The notes under the pieces are model-generated. The model was not told where the DNA came from and did no database searches. It saw nothing but the letters and a program-made list of their open reading frames with translations. Position numbers and translations under genes: made by a program. From Frateuria_A yonginensis (lineage in GTDB: Bacteria > Pseudomonadota > Gammaproteobacteria > Xanthomonadales > Rhodanobacteraceae), in assembly GCF_037137055.1 (NCBI RefSeq), contig NZ_JBBBNY010000009.1, forward strand, positions 78,985 to 142,984: a DNA stretch of 64,000 bases, in the 5' to 3' direction. Shown here piece after piece: positions 51,549-60,352 of the stretch (positions within the stretch are counted from its first letter, which is position 1; each line of letters starts with the position of its first letter).

Positions 51549-53189
51549 CTAGCCGGCGGCGGCCGCTTCCTGCGGGTGGCGCGCCGGCGGGGTGAGCACC
51601 AGCCGGAAGCAGCTGCCGCCGCCGGCCACGCGCACGTACTCCAGCGACGCCTGGTTGGCCTCGCTCATCTGCCGTGCCAGGTACAGGCCCAGGCCGGTGC
51701 CGTATTCGTGGGTGGTGTAGAACGGCTCGAAGATCTGCGCCGCGACCTTCGGCGCGATGCCGGGGCCGCGGTCGATCACCTCGAGGATCGGCACGCCGTG
51801 CTCGCCCTGGCGCACCACCACCATCACCCGCGCCGGCTCGCCGGGCAGGCGGCCGTAGCGCAGCGCGTTCTGCACCAGGTTCCACACCACCTGCTGCAAT
51901 TGCTGCGGGTCGGCCACCGCCGCCACCGGGGCGCCGCTGGTGATCACCCGCAAAGAGTCCTCGCCCAGGTCGTTGCCCTGCTTGTATTCCTCCACGAAGC
52001 CGTGCGCCCAGCGGCCCAGGTCCAGCGTCTCCGGCCGCGACCGCTCGCGCCGCGAGAGCTGCAGGATGTTCTCGATTATCTCGTTCAGCCGCACGCAGTG
52101 GTTGTTGATGATCTCGACCATGCGCGCGTCGCTGGGGTTGAGCTCCTTGGACTCGGCCAGCAGCTGGGCGGAGTAGCGGATCGCCGCCAGCGGATTGCGG
52201 ATCTCGTGCGCGATCGAGGCCGAAAGGCGGCCCAGCGAGCTCAGCGTGAGCTCCTCCGCGCGGCGCGACAGCAGCGAGGTGTCGTCCAGGAAGATCAGCA
52301 CGTGCGAGTCGTCGTTGGGCGCCAACCGGGTGAAGCGCGGCACCACCTCGGGCACGCCGTCGGCGAGCTGGGTGGCGGTCTCGTCCAGCTTGCCCGAGGT
52401 CATCCAGTGGTACAGCCGGCGCGAGAGTTCCGGCGCCAGCTTGCCCAGGTCGCGCTGGTCCGCCGGCGGGTTGCCCAGCAGCATCCAGGCCGACTCGTTC
52501 ATCTGGTGGATGCGGTTGGCGTCGTCCACCAGCAGCACGCCGGTCTTCATGCGGCGGATGATCAGCTCGTTGACCTGCGACAGGTTGGCCAGGTCCAGGC
52601 TGCGCTGCTCGGCCAGCGCTTCGGTGGCGCGCAACTGGCGGCCGAGCACGTGGCAGAGCGTGGTCGTGGCGAAATAGGCCAGGCCGAACAGCCCCGATTC
52701 GAGCAGTTCGCCGTCGACCGGCGTCTTGGTGATCAGCGTGTGGCCCAGCATGCCCAGCGTGGCCAGTGCGGCGAAGAAGCTGGACAGCCGCAGCGGCAGC
52801 ACCAGGGCGCCGGTGGACAGGTTCACCGCCAGCATCATGGCGATGCCGATGCGTGCCTCGTGGATCAGCCATGCCGCCAGCACCGCCACCAGGATGTCCA
52901 CCACCAGGGCGCCGGACACCACCAGCCGCGCCTTGGCCATCGCGTGGCGGGTCTGCACCAGCATGCCCACGGCGAACAGCAGGTAGACCCCGACCACCAC
53001 ATAGGCCAGCACCGGCTGCTCCAGCGTGGGCCAGGTCAGCCGCGGCGAACTGATCGCCAGGCCGGTATAGACCAGCGCCTGGGCCAGCCGGAAATAGTTG
53101 AGGAAGAACAGCTCGTGGCGGATCGCCGGGGCAGCCGGCCGGGCCGGCTGGAAGGTGGGCGGTACGGTGCTGGGAACGGAGGAGGGCAC
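51549..53189 (-). CDS. pilS: Sensor histidine kinase PilS
   Basis: A 546-residue protein if GTG 53189 is the start; the frame is open further upstream but no conserved residues are seen there, and no ATG lies near. The N-terminal half has six hydrophobic helices (from HELFFLNYFRLAQALVYTGLAI to FGLAYFATTTLCHVLG), as in PilS. A PAS-like domain follows, then the H-box SASIAHEIRNPLAAIRYSAQLL, N box VVWNLVQNALRYG, G1 VIDRGPGIAP and G2 GTGLGLYLARQM. It senses pilin in the membrane and controls PilR. Directly upstream of pilR on the same strand. Confidence 0.9.
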   Translation of the reverse strand: MPSSVPSTVPPTFQPARPAAPAIRHELFFLNYFRLAQALVYTGLAISSPRLTWPTLEQPVLAYVVVGVYLLFAVGMLVQTRHAMAKARLVVSGALVVDILVAVLAAWLIHEARIGIAMMLAVNLSTGALVLPLRLSSFFAALATLGMLGHTLITKTPVDGELLESGLFGLAYFATTTLCHVLGRQLRATEALAEQRSLDLANLSQVNELIIRRMKTGVLLVDDANRIHQMNESAWMLLGNPPADQRDLGKLAPELSRRLYHWMTSGKLDETATQLADGVPEVVPRFTRLAPNDDSHVLIFLDDTSLLSRRAEELTLSSLGRLSASIAHEIRNPLAAIRYSAQLLAESKELNPSDARMVEIINNHCVRLNEIIENILQLSRRERSRPETLDLGRWAHGFVEEYKQGNDLGEDSLRVITSGAPVAAVADPQQLQQVVWNLVQNALRYGRLPGEPARVMVVVRQGEHGVPILEVIDRGPGIAPKVAAQIFEPFYTTHEYGTGLGLYLARQMSEANQASLEYVRVAGGGSCFRLVLTPPARHPQEAAAAG

Positions 53190-53505
53190 GATCGCGGCGT
53201 CGAGGCTGGCGTCGTCCGAGTATAGACACGCCGGCGCGTGCCGCCACGCCCCGGTTGCGCACGGCCGCACCGGATGCCGTCTCACGCGTCGCTCACGGCC
53301 GCCCCGCGGAGCGGCCCTTTCCATCAAGGGCGGCTTTAAGGGAAAATGCCCGGCCGTATTGCGCGGTTTCTGCCCGGTACCCCCGCGGCAGCGCGCACTG
53401 CACGCCGGCAGCGCGTCGTGAAAGCCCGCCGTCCGACCTCTCCCGCGCCCACGCCGCCAGCGCGCGTGCGGCCCGACACGTTTCCCCGTTCGCTCGAGGT
53501 ATCGA
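53190..53505. other. Divergent pilS/sucC intergenic region
   Basis: About 316 bp with no coding sequence that I can support. It must hold the promoters of pilS (minus) and sucC (plus), and the pilS start may lie further into it. No operator or terminator was recognised with confidence. A TATA-containing stretch near 53220 could be part of the pilS promoter. Confidence 0.4.
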
Positions 53506-54666
53506 ATGAATTTCCACGAGTACCAGGCCAAAGAGCTGTTCGCGCAGTACGGCATCGCCGTACCGCCGGGCAAGGTTGCCAACTCCCCCGATGCCGCCGT
53601 CGACGCCGCCAAGGCGCTGGGCGGCTCGCAGTGGATGGTCAAGGCGCAGATCCACGCAGGCGGTCGCGGCAAGGCCGGCGGGGTGAAGTTCTGCAAGAGC
53701 CTCGACGAGGTGCGTGCCGCCGCCAAGGGCATGCTGGGCACCCACATGGCGACCTACCAGTCCGCCGGCCGCGCGCTGCCGGTCAACCTGGTGCTGGTGA
53801 CCGACGCCACGAACATCGCGAAGGAGCTTTATCTCTCGGTGCTGGTCGATCGCGACTCGAAGGCGATCTCCTTCATCGCCTCCAAGCACGGCGGCGTGGA
53901 CATCGAGCAGGTGGCCCGCGACACGCCCGAGGACATCCACACCGTGGTGGTGGATTTCGTCGAGGGCCTGCAGCCCTACCAGTGCCGCCAGCTCGGCTTC
54001 GCGATGGACCTGAATCCCAAGCAGGTCAACCAGCTGACCAAGATCATGCTGGGCCTGTACAAGCTGTTCAACGAGAAGGACCTGTCGCTGGTGGAATTGA
54101 ATCCGCTGGCGATCCTCGAGGACGGCAACCTGGCTGCGCTCGACGGCAAGGTCAACTCCGACGACAACGCCGACTTCCGCCATCCGGAGCTGGTCGCCAT
54201 GCGCGACCTGACCCAGGAAGACCAGGCCGAGGCGGCCGCCGTGCAGCACAACCTCAACTACGTGACCATGGACGGCTCGATCGGCTGCATGGTCAACGGC
54301 GCGGGCCTGGCGATGGCGACCATGGACGTGATCAAGCTGGCGGGCGGCGAGCCGGCCAACTTCCTCGACGTCGGCGGCGGCGCGACCAAGGAGCGCGTGA
54401 CCGAGGCGTTCAAGCTGATCCTCTCCTCCGAGAAGGTCAAGGCGATCCTGGTCAACATCTTCGGCGGCATCGTGCGCTGCGACCTGATCGCCGAGGGCAT
54501 CATCGCCGCGGTGAAGGAAGTGGGGCTGACCATCCCGGTGGTGGTGCGCCTGCAGGGCACCAACGTGGAGAAGGGCCGCGAACTGCTGGCCAACTCCGGC
54601 CTGGCGATCACGCCGGCCGACGATCTCAACGACGCGGCCCAGAAGGCCGTCGCCGCCGCCAAATAA
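53506..54666 (+). CDS. sucC: Succinyl-CoA synthetase, beta subunit (ADP-forming)
   Basis: A 386-residue ATP-grasp subunit, the expected length. Marks: MNFHEYQAKELFAQYGI at the start, QIHAGGRGKAGGVK, SLVELNPLAI and IFGGIVRCDLIAEGI. With SucD it makes succinate and nucleoside triphosphate from succinyl-CoA in the TCA cycle. The neighbourhood with pilS-pilR matches the order known in Xanthomonadales. A REP-like element separates it from sucD. Confidence 0.97.
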   Translation: MNFHEYQAKELFAQYGIAVPPGKVANSPDAAVDAAKALGGSQWMVKAQIHAGGRGKAGGVKFCKSLDEVRAAAKGMLGTHMATYQSAGRALPVNLVLVTDATNIAKELYLSVLVDRDSKAISFIASKHGGVDIEQVARDTPEDIHTVVVDFVEGLQPYQCRQLGFAMDLNPKQVNQLTKIMLGLYKLFNEKDLSLVELNPLAILEDGNLAALDGKVNSDDNADFRHPELVAMRDLTQEDQAEAAAVQHNLNYVTMDGSIGCMVNGAGLAMATMDVIKLAGGEPANFLDVGGGATKERVTEAFKLILSSEKVKAILVNIFGGIVRCDLIAEGIIAAVKEVGLTIPVVVRLQGTNVEKGRELLANSGLAITPADDLNDAAQKAVAAAK

Positions 54667-54670
54667 CCAT

Positions 54671-54752
54671 GTAGGAGCGAGCTTGCTCGCGGTGTTTTTC
54701 GCTCGGCTGCCCGTCGTCGGACCAAGCACATCGCGAGCAGGCCCGCTCCCAC
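54671..54752. repeat. REP/BIME-like palindromic element, copy C, inside the sucCD operon
   Basis: It begins GTAGGAGCGAGCTTGCTCGC and ends CATCGCGAGCAGGCCCGCTC followed by CCAC, around a variable centre. It starts five bases after the sucC stop and ends 24 bp before the sucD ATG, so it must be transcribed within the operon. Confidence 0.88.
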
Positions 54753-54776
54753 GAAGAAGAACAGGAACCTATCTCC

Positions 54777-55649
54777 ATGAGCGTTCTGGTCAACAAGAAC
54801 ACCAAGGTGCTGGTGCAGGGCTTCACCGGCCAGCAGGGCACCTTCCACGCCGAGCAGGCGATCGACTACGGCACCAAGATCGTCGGCGGTGTGACCCCCG
54901 GCAAGGGCGGCACCGAGCACATCGGCCTGCCGGTCTTCAATTCGATGGAAGAGGCGGTCGCCGAGACCGGCGCCGACGCGTCGGTGATCTTCGTGCCGCC
55001 GCCGTTCGCGGCCGACTCGATCCTCGAGGCGATCGACGCAGGCATCCGCGTGATCGTGGCGATCACCGAAGGCATCCCGGTGCTGGACATGCTGCGCGTG
55101 AAGAACGTGCTGGCACAGCATCCGGAGACCGTGCTGATCGGGCCGAACTGCCCCGGCATCATCACCCCGGGGGAGTGCAAGATCGGCATCATGCCGGGCC
55201 ACATCCACCAGCCGGGCAAGGTCGGCATCGTGTCGCGTTCGGGCACGCTGACCTATGAAGCCGTGTTCCAGACCACCAACGAAGGCCTGGGCCAGTCCAC
55301 CTGCATCGGCATCGGCGGCGACCCGATCAACGGCCTTAACTTCATCGACTGCCTGAAGCTGTTCCAGGACGACCCGCAGACCGAGGGCATCATCATGGTC
55401 GGCGAGATCGGCGGCAGCGCCGAGGAAGACGCCGCCGAGTTCATCGGCGAATACGTGACCAAGCCGGTGGTCTCCTTCATCGCCGGTGCGTCGGCGCCTC
55501 CGGGCAAGCGCATGGGCCATGCCGGCGCGATCATCTCCGGCGGCAAGGGCACCGCGGCGGCCAAGTTCGCGGCGCTGGAGAAGGCGGGCGTGACCACGGT
55601 GAAGTCGCCGGCGGACCTCGGCAAGACGCTGGCGAAGCTGATGAAGTAG
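54777..55649 (+). CDS. sucD: Succinyl-CoA synthetase, alpha subunit
   Basis: A 290-residue protein of the expected size. CoA-binding Rossmann domain with GFTGQQGTFHAEQAI and GGVTPGKGGT, and the phospho-histidine loop KRMGHAGAIISGGKG. It forms the catalytic phosphohistidine of the SucCD complex. Separated from sucC by 110 bp occupied mostly by a REP-like element. Confidence 0.97.
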   Translation: MSVLVNKNTKVLVQGFTGQQGTFHAEQAIDYGTKIVGGVTPGKGGTEHIGLPVFNSMEEAVAETGADASVIFVPPPFAADSILEAIDAGIRVIVAITEGIPVLDMLRVKNVLAQHPETVLIGPNCPGIITPGECKIGIMPGHIHQPGKVGIVSRSGTLTYEAVFQTTNEGLGQSTCIGIGGDPINGLNFIDCLKLFQDDPQTEGIIMVGEIGGSAEEDAAEFIGEYVTKPVVSFIAGASAPPGKRMGHAGAIISGGKGTAAAKFAALEKAGVTTVKSPADLGKTLAKLMK

Positions 55650-55673
55650 GGCACGACCTCTGCGCACGACAAG

Positions 55674-55703
55674 AGGCCACGCACCTGCGTGGCCTTTTGC
55701 TTT
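55674..55703 (+). terminator. Intrinsic terminator of the sucCD operon
   Basis: GGCCACGC-ACCT-GCGTGGCC forms an 8-bp stem followed by TTTTGCTTT. It starts 25 bp after the sucD stop. Confidence 0.85.
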
Positions 55704-55800
55704 CAAGCGCCATCTCCCCTCAGGGGATAGGGAGCCAGGTGTTGGCGCTGCGAACACCCGCCCCCACTATCATGGCGATCCCCCACCACCACGCCCGCCC

Positions 55801-57522
55801 ATGAGCGCCCAACTCCGCCTCGCCCTGGCCCAGTTCGACTTTCCCGTCGGCGCGGTCGCCGCCAACACCGTGAAGATCCGCGAGCTGATGGCCCAGGCGC
55901 ACGCCGGTGGCGCGGACCTGGTGGCTTTCCCGGAACTGGCGATCAGCGGCTACCCGCCGGAGGACCTGCTGGTGCGCCCCAGCTTCCTGCAGGCCTGCAA
56001 CGAGGCGATCGCCGAGCTGGCCCGGGGTACCGACGGCATTGCCGCGCTGGTCGGCTTCCCGCACAGCGAGGGCGAGGTCTACAACGCCGCGGCGCTGCTG
56101 CGCGAAGGCCGCATCGAATGCGTCGCGCACAAGCAGGCGCTGCCCAACTACGGGGTGTTCGACGACAAGCGGTATTTCCGTCCGGGCCATGCCAGCGCCA
56201 CCGGCATGATCGGCGGCGTGCGCGTGGGTTACCTGATCTGCGAGGACATCTGGCAGCCGGAACCGGCCGCACAGGCGGCCGCCGCGGGCGCCGAGCTGAT
56301 CGTGGTGGTCAACGCCTCGCCCTGGGATGACGCCAAGCAGGCCGCGCGCGAGGAGCAGCTCATCGCCCGTGCGCGCGAAACCGGCTGCGCGATCGCCTAC
56401 CTCAACCTGGTCGGCGGCCAGGACGAGGTGGTCTATGACGGCGCCGCGCTGCTGGTGAACGGCGACGGCCGCGTGGCCGCACGTGCCCCGGCCTTCGTCG
56501 ACGCGCTGCTGTGGGCGACGTTCGACCCGGCCACCCGCACGCTGACGGCCGATGGCTGGCCGGTCGTGGCCGACCCGCGGCCCGAGGCCACGCTCTACGC
56601 GGCACTGGTGCGCGGCATCCGCGACTACGTACAGAAGAACGGCTTCCCCGGCGTGCTGCTCGGCCTCTCCGGCGGCATCGATTCGGCGCTCACGCTCGCG
56701 TTGGCGGTCGACGCGCTGGGTCCCGGGCGGGTCACCGCGGTGATGTTGCCCACGCGCTATACCTCGCGGTTGTCGCTGGAGGGCGCGCGCGAGCAGGCCG
56801 AGCGGCTGGGCGTGGACTACCATGTGATCGACATCGAGCCCACCTTCCAGTCCTTCCTCGCCGCGCTGGCGCCCGCCTTCGGCGGCAAGGGGCCGGACGT
56901 CACCGAGGAAAACCTGCAATCGCGCACGCGCGGCGTGATGCTGATGGCCCTGTCCAACAAGCACGGCCGGCTGCTGCTTTCCACCGGCAACAAGAGCGAG
57001 ATGGCGGTGGGCTACGCCACGCTGTACGGCGACATGTGCGGCGCCTACGCGCCGCTCAAGGACGTGTACAAGACGGTGGTGTACCGGCTGGCGCAATGGC
57101 GCAACGAAGCCGAACGCGCGCGACTCGCCCGCGAACCGGCCAGGCGCGCCACGGTACCGGCCATGGTCGGCGTGGGCGGCAACGGCGAGGAGGGCGCCAC
57201 GCATGCCGCACCCGGCGTGTGGATCATCCCGCCGGCCGTGATCGAGCGCCCGCCCTCGGCCGAGCTGCGCGAGGACCAGACCGACCAGGATTCGCTGCCG
57301 CCCTATGACGAGCTGGACGGCATCCTGCGGCGGTTCATCGAGGGCGAGCAGTCGCAGGCCGAGATCGCGGCACAGGGTTTCCCGGTGGAGACCGTGCACC
57401 GTGTCGCCAGCCTGGTCTTGCGCAACGAGTTCAAGCGCCGCCAGGCCGCCCCGGGGCCGCGCGTGACGGCCAAGGCCTTCGGCCGCGAGCGGCGCTACCC
57501 GATCACCTCCGGCTGGCTCTAG
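55801..57522 (+). CDS. nadE: Glutamine-dependent NAD+ synthetase
   Basis: A 573-residue two-domain enzyme. The N-terminal nitrilase-type glutaminase domain has its Glu (AFPELAISGYPPEDL), Lys (LPNYGVFDDKRYF) and Cys (YLICEDIWQPE). The synthetase domain has the P-loop LLGLSGGIDSAL and LSTGNKSEMAVGYATLYGDM. It converts nicotinic acid adenine dinucleotide to NAD+ with glutamine as nitrogen donor. An unusual insert of about 39 residues (436-474, Gly/Ala/Glu-rich) lies between YRLAQWRN and IPPAVIERPPSAEL, where most homologues have only a few residues. Confidence 0.95.
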   Translation: MSAQLRLALAQFDFPVGAVAANTVKIRELMAQAHAGGADLVAFPELAISGYPPEDLLVRPSFLQACNEAIAELARGTDGIAALVGFPHSEGEVYNAAALLREGRIECVAHKQALPNYGVFDDKRYFRPGHASATGMIGGVRVGYLICEDIWQPEPAAQAAAAGAELIVVVNASPWDDAKQAAREEQLIARARETGCAIAYLNLVGGQDEVVYDGAALLVNGDGRVAARAPAFVDALLWATFDPATRTLTADGWPVVADPRPEATLYAALVRGIRDYVQKNGFPGVLLGLSGGIDSALTLALAVDALGPGRVTAVMLPTRYTSRLSLEGAREQAERLGVDYHVIDIEPTFQSFLAALAPAFGGKGPDVTEENLQSRTRGVMLMALSNKHGRLLLSTGNKSEMAVGYATLYGDMCGAYAPLKDVYKTVVYRLAQWRNEAERARLAREPARRATVPAMVGVGGNGEEGATHAAPGVWIIPPAVIERPPSAELREDQTDQDSLPPYDELDGILRRFIEGEQSQAEIAAQGFPVETVHRVASLVLRNEFKRRQAAPGPRVTAKAFGRERRYPITSGWL

Positions 57523-57543
57523 CCGCGTTGCGGACCGGCGCCC

Positions 57544-57578
57544 GAAAGAAAGGCCGGCGACGAGCCGGCCTTTCTTTC
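57544..57578. terminator. Bidirectional intrinsic terminator between nadE and bamD
   Basis: A perfect 15-bp stem, GAAAGAAAGGCCGGC with its complement around a 5-base loop, which gives T-rich ends in both directions. It serves nadE on plus and bamD on minus; the bamD stop is 2 bp away. Confidence 0.88.
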
Positions 57579-57579
57579 G

Positions 57580-58422
57580 TCAGTGGTGCCCGGAGAAGGG
57601 AACCATCTTGCGCAGCGTGGACGGCGGATGCGGCCACTTCGGATCGTCCAGGTAGGGATGGTCCGGGTAGTTGAGCGCGAGCACCTTGCGTACCTGCTCG
57701 GCCTGCGCCTTCTGGTCCAGCGCCAGGTAGCTGCGCGTCAGGATCGCCAGCGCATCGCCGGTCTGCGGCGCCTGCTGGTAGTGCTCGACCACGTACTGGG
57801 CGCGGTCGGCGGCAGCCACGTAGGCCTTGTTGCGCAGGTAGAACTTGGCCACGTTGATCTCGTACTGCGCCAGGATGTTGCGCAGGTAGATCATGCGCTG
57901 GCGCGCGTCGGCGGTGTAGGCGCTGTCCGGAAAGCGCCGCGCCAGCTCGGCGAAGTCGTCGAAGGACTGCAGGTTGTACGCCTGGTCGCGGCGCGCCTGC
58001 GAACCGCTGCGCGAGATGAAGCGCTCGATCACGCCGCTGGTGCGGTTGAAATTGATCAGGCCGCGCAGGTAATAGGCATAATCGACGTGCTTGTGCGTCG
58101 GGAAGGTCTTGATGAACCGGTTGATCGTCGAGGACGCATCGTCCGGCTGGTTGTCCTTGTACTGCGAGTAGGCCAGCTCCAGCTGCGCCTGCTCGTTGTA
58201 GTCGCCCGACGGGAAGCGTGCGATCAGGCGCTGGTAGGCTTTGGTGGCGGCGGCGTAGTCGCCGTTGACCAGGTCCTCGTGCGCCTTGGCGTACAGCCTG
58301 TCCACCGGCATCGTGTCGATCGACTCGCGCTTGTGGCCGAACATCGAGCAGGCGCCCAGCGAAAGTCCGAGGACGAGCACGGCGAGCAGTTTGAAGAAGA
58401 CGCGCATGTGGAAGGTTTTCAT
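57580..58422 (-). CDS. bamD: Outer-membrane assembly lipoprotein BamD
   Basis: A 280-residue lipoprotein from ATG 58422 (ATG 58407 is an alternative). The lipobox is LSLGACS with lipidated Cys25. The rest is a TPR array typical of BamD: LYAKAHEDLVNGDYAAATKAYQRLIARFPSGDYNEQAQLELAYSQYK and later AKFYLRNKAYVAAADRAQYVVEHYQ. It is an essential part of the Bam complex, which inserts beta-barrel proteins. Divergent from rluD by 54 bp, a conserved arrangement. Confidence 0.95.
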   Translation of the reverse strand: MKTFHMRVFFKLLAVLVLGLSLGACSMFGHKRESIDTMPVDRLYAKAHEDLVNGDYAAATKAYQRLIARFPSGDYNEQAQLELAYSQYKDNQPDDASSTINRFIKTFPTHKHVDYAYYLRGLINFNRTSGVIERFISRSGSQARRDQAYNLQSFDDFAELARRFPDSAYTADARQRMIYLRNILAQYEINVAKFYLRNKAYVAAADRAQYVVEHYQQAPQTGDALAILTRSYLALDQKAQAEQVRKVLALNYPDHPYLDDPKWPHPPSTLRKMVPFSGHH

Positions 58423-58476
58423 GAGGTTGAACGGACGGATGATAGCCCAAACGGCCCGGCTCCCGCGGAGGCCGGC

Positions 58477-59445
58477 ATGACCGTCATCCGCCACGAGGGG
58501 CAGGTGCCCCTGTCGGCTGCGGGTAGGCGCTTCGACCAGGCGCTGGCCGAGATGTTCCCGGACTACTCGCGTTCGCGCCTGGCGGCCTGGATCAAGGCGG
58601 GGGCGGTGACCCTGGACGGCGCGGTCGCGCCGCCGCGCCAGCTGCTGCGCGGCGGCGAGCAGGTGCGGCTGCAGGCCGAACTCGTCACCGAAGTGGAAAG
58701 CGCGCCCGAGGCCATCGCCCTGGCCATCGTGCACGAGGACGAGCATCTGCTGGTGCTGGACAAGCCCGCCGGCCTGGTGGTGCACCCGGGCGCCGGCAAC
58801 CCCGCCGGCACGCTGCTCAACGCGCTGCTGCACCACGACCCGAAGCTGGCCGAGCTGCCGCGCGCCGGCATCGTGCACCGGCTGGACAAGGACACCTCCG
58901 GCCTGATGGTGGTCGCGCGCTCGCTGGCCGCGCACACGGCACTGGTGGAGATGCTCTCACGCCACGCGGTGGAGCGGCAATACGAGGCGGTGGTGGTCGG
59001 CACCCTGGTCGCCGGGGGCACGGTCGACGCGCCGATCGGCCGGCACCTCGGCGATCGCCTGCGCCAGGCCGTGCGCGACCAGGACGAAGGCAAGCACGCG
59101 GTGACCCACTATCGGCTGCGCGAGCGCTTCCGCGCACACAGCCTGATCCAGTGCAACCTGGAGACGGGCCGCACACACCAGATCCGCGTGCACATGGCGC
59201 ACATCCACCACCCGCTGGTCGGCGACCCGCTCTACGGCGGCAGTCTGCGGCTGCCCAAGGGCGCCACGCCCGAACTGGTGGCGGCGTTGCGCGGCTTCCG
59301 CCGGCAGGCGCTGCACGCCGAGCGGCTGGCGTTCGAACATCCGGTGACGGGCGAGGCGATGGCGTTCGAGGCGCGGCGTCCGGCCGACCTGGACGCGCTC
59401 GTGGCGACCCTGCGCACGGATGCCCAGATCCACGCCGACCTCTAG
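58477..59445 (+). CDS. rluD: 23S rRNA pseudouridine synthase RluD
   Basis: A 322-residue enzyme. It has an N-terminal S4 RNA-binding domain (RFDQALAEMFPDYSRSRLAAWIKAGAVTLDG) and the RluA-type catalytic motif GIVHRLDKDTSGLMVVA with Asp137. CNLETGRTHQIRVHMAHIHHPLVGD is typical of the RluD group. It modifies 23S rRNA in helix 69. It begins 54 bp from the divergent bamD and is followed 69 bp later by pgeF; rluD-pgeF pairs are common. Confidence 0.94.
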   Translation: MTVIRHEGQVPLSAAGRRFDQALAEMFPDYSRSRLAAWIKAGAVTLDGAVAPPRQLLRGGEQVRLQAELVTEVESAPEAIALAIVHEDEHLLVLDKPAGLVVHPGAGNPAGTLLNALLHHDPKLAELPRAGIVHRLDKDTSGLMVVARSLAAHTALVEMLSRHAVERQYEAVVVGTLVAGGTVDAPIGRHLGDRLRQAVRDQDEGKHAVTHYRLRERFRAHSLIQCNLETGRTHQIRVHMAHIHHPLVGDPLYGGSLRLPKGATPELVAALRGFRRQALHAERLAFEHPVTGEAMAFEARRPADLDALVATLRTDAQIHADL

Positions 59446-59514
59446 CCAGCCATCAGCCGGCGGAAGCGGGGCCCACGCGCGCTATGCTTGGGTCTCCCCG
59501 TCACGGCCTTCCCC

Positions 59515-60258
59515 ATGACCGAACCCTGGATCCTGCCCGACTGGCCCGCGCCGCGTGGCGTGCATGCGGCGGTCACCACCCGCGACGGTCCCGGTGTGTC
59601 GACCGGACCGTACGCACGCTTCAACCTCGGCCTGCGCAGCGGTGACGCCGCCGAGGCGGTGGCCAGCAACCGCGACGCGCTGCGCCACGCGCTGGACCTG
59701 CCGGCCGCACCGCGCTGGCTGCGCCAGGTCCATGGGACCACCGTCGCCGAGCTGGGGCCGCTGGCGAGCGCCGACGAGCCGCAGGCGGATGCCGCAGTCG
59801 CGCACCTGTCCGGCACGGTGCTGGCGATCCTGACGGCGGACTGCCTGCCGGTGCTGTTCTGCAGCGAGGACGGCGCCCGCATCGGTGCCGCCCACGCCGG
59901 CTGGCGCGGGCTGGCCGCCGGCGTGCTGGAGGCCACGGTCGCCGCGATGGGCACGCCGTCGGCGCGCCTGCTGGCATGGCTGGGGCCGTGCATCGGCGCC
60001 GCATCCTACGAAGTGGGCGGCGAGGTGCGCAGCGCCTTCGTCGAACGGGATCCGGATGCCGCCGCCCGTTTTGCGCCGTCGCGCCCGGGCCACTGGCATT
60101 GCGACCTGGCCGGCCTGGCGCGCCGCAGGCTCGCGGCGGCCGGCGTGACGCGGGTCCACGGCGGCGGCTTCGACACGTTCACCGACGCGCGGTTCTATTC
60201 CCACCGCCGCGACGGTGCGCACAGCGGACGCTTCGCGAGCCTGATCTGGCGCGACTGA
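59515..60258 (+). CDS. pgeF: Peptidoglycan editing factor PgeF (YfiH, multicopper-oxidase-like/laccase domain)
   Basis: A 247-residue protein of the YfiH family. Metal-site residues appear in LRQVHGTTV (His), ILTADCLPVLF (Cys) and AAHAGWRGLAAGVLE (His). The family removes wrongly incorporated serine from muropeptide precursors in E. coli and was formerly called polyphenol oxidase. Located downstream of rluD, probably in the same operon. Confidence 0.92.
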   Translation: MTEPWILPDWPAPRGVHAAVTTRDGPGVSTGPYARFNLGLRSGDAAEAVASNRDALRHALDLPAAPRWLRQVHGTTVAELGPLASADEPQADAAVAHLSGTVLAILTADCLPVLFCSEDGARIGAAHAGWRGLAAGVLEATVAAMGTPSARLLAWLGPCIGAASYEVGGEVRSAFVERDPDAAARFAPSRPGHWHCDLAGLARRRLAAAGVTRVHGGGFDTFTDARFYSHRRDGAHSGRFASLIWRD

Positions 60259-60263
60259 CGCCA

Positions 60264-60342
60264 TGTGGGAGCGAGCTTGCTCGCGATGCGGTTTGCGTGG
60301 ATGCGCGCCTGCCGAAGGCATCGCGAGCAAGCTCGCTCCTAC
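60264..60342. repeat. REP/BIME-like palindromic element, copy D
   Basis: The cleanest copy: GTGGGAGCGAGCTTGCTCGC at one end and GCGAGCAAGCTCGCTCCTAC at the other are almost exact inverted complements, with a variable centre of about 30 bp. It fills the gap between convergent pgeF and the acyl-CoA dehydrogenase gene. Confidence 0.9.
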
Positions 60343-60352
60343 AGGATGGGGT

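Noticed and set aside
55738..55758. GGTGTT/AACACC dyad upstream of nadE as a possible NAD-responsive operator
   Set aside because: Six-base arms with a 9-bp spacer are expected by chance in this GC-rich DNA, and I could not match it to a known regulator site.
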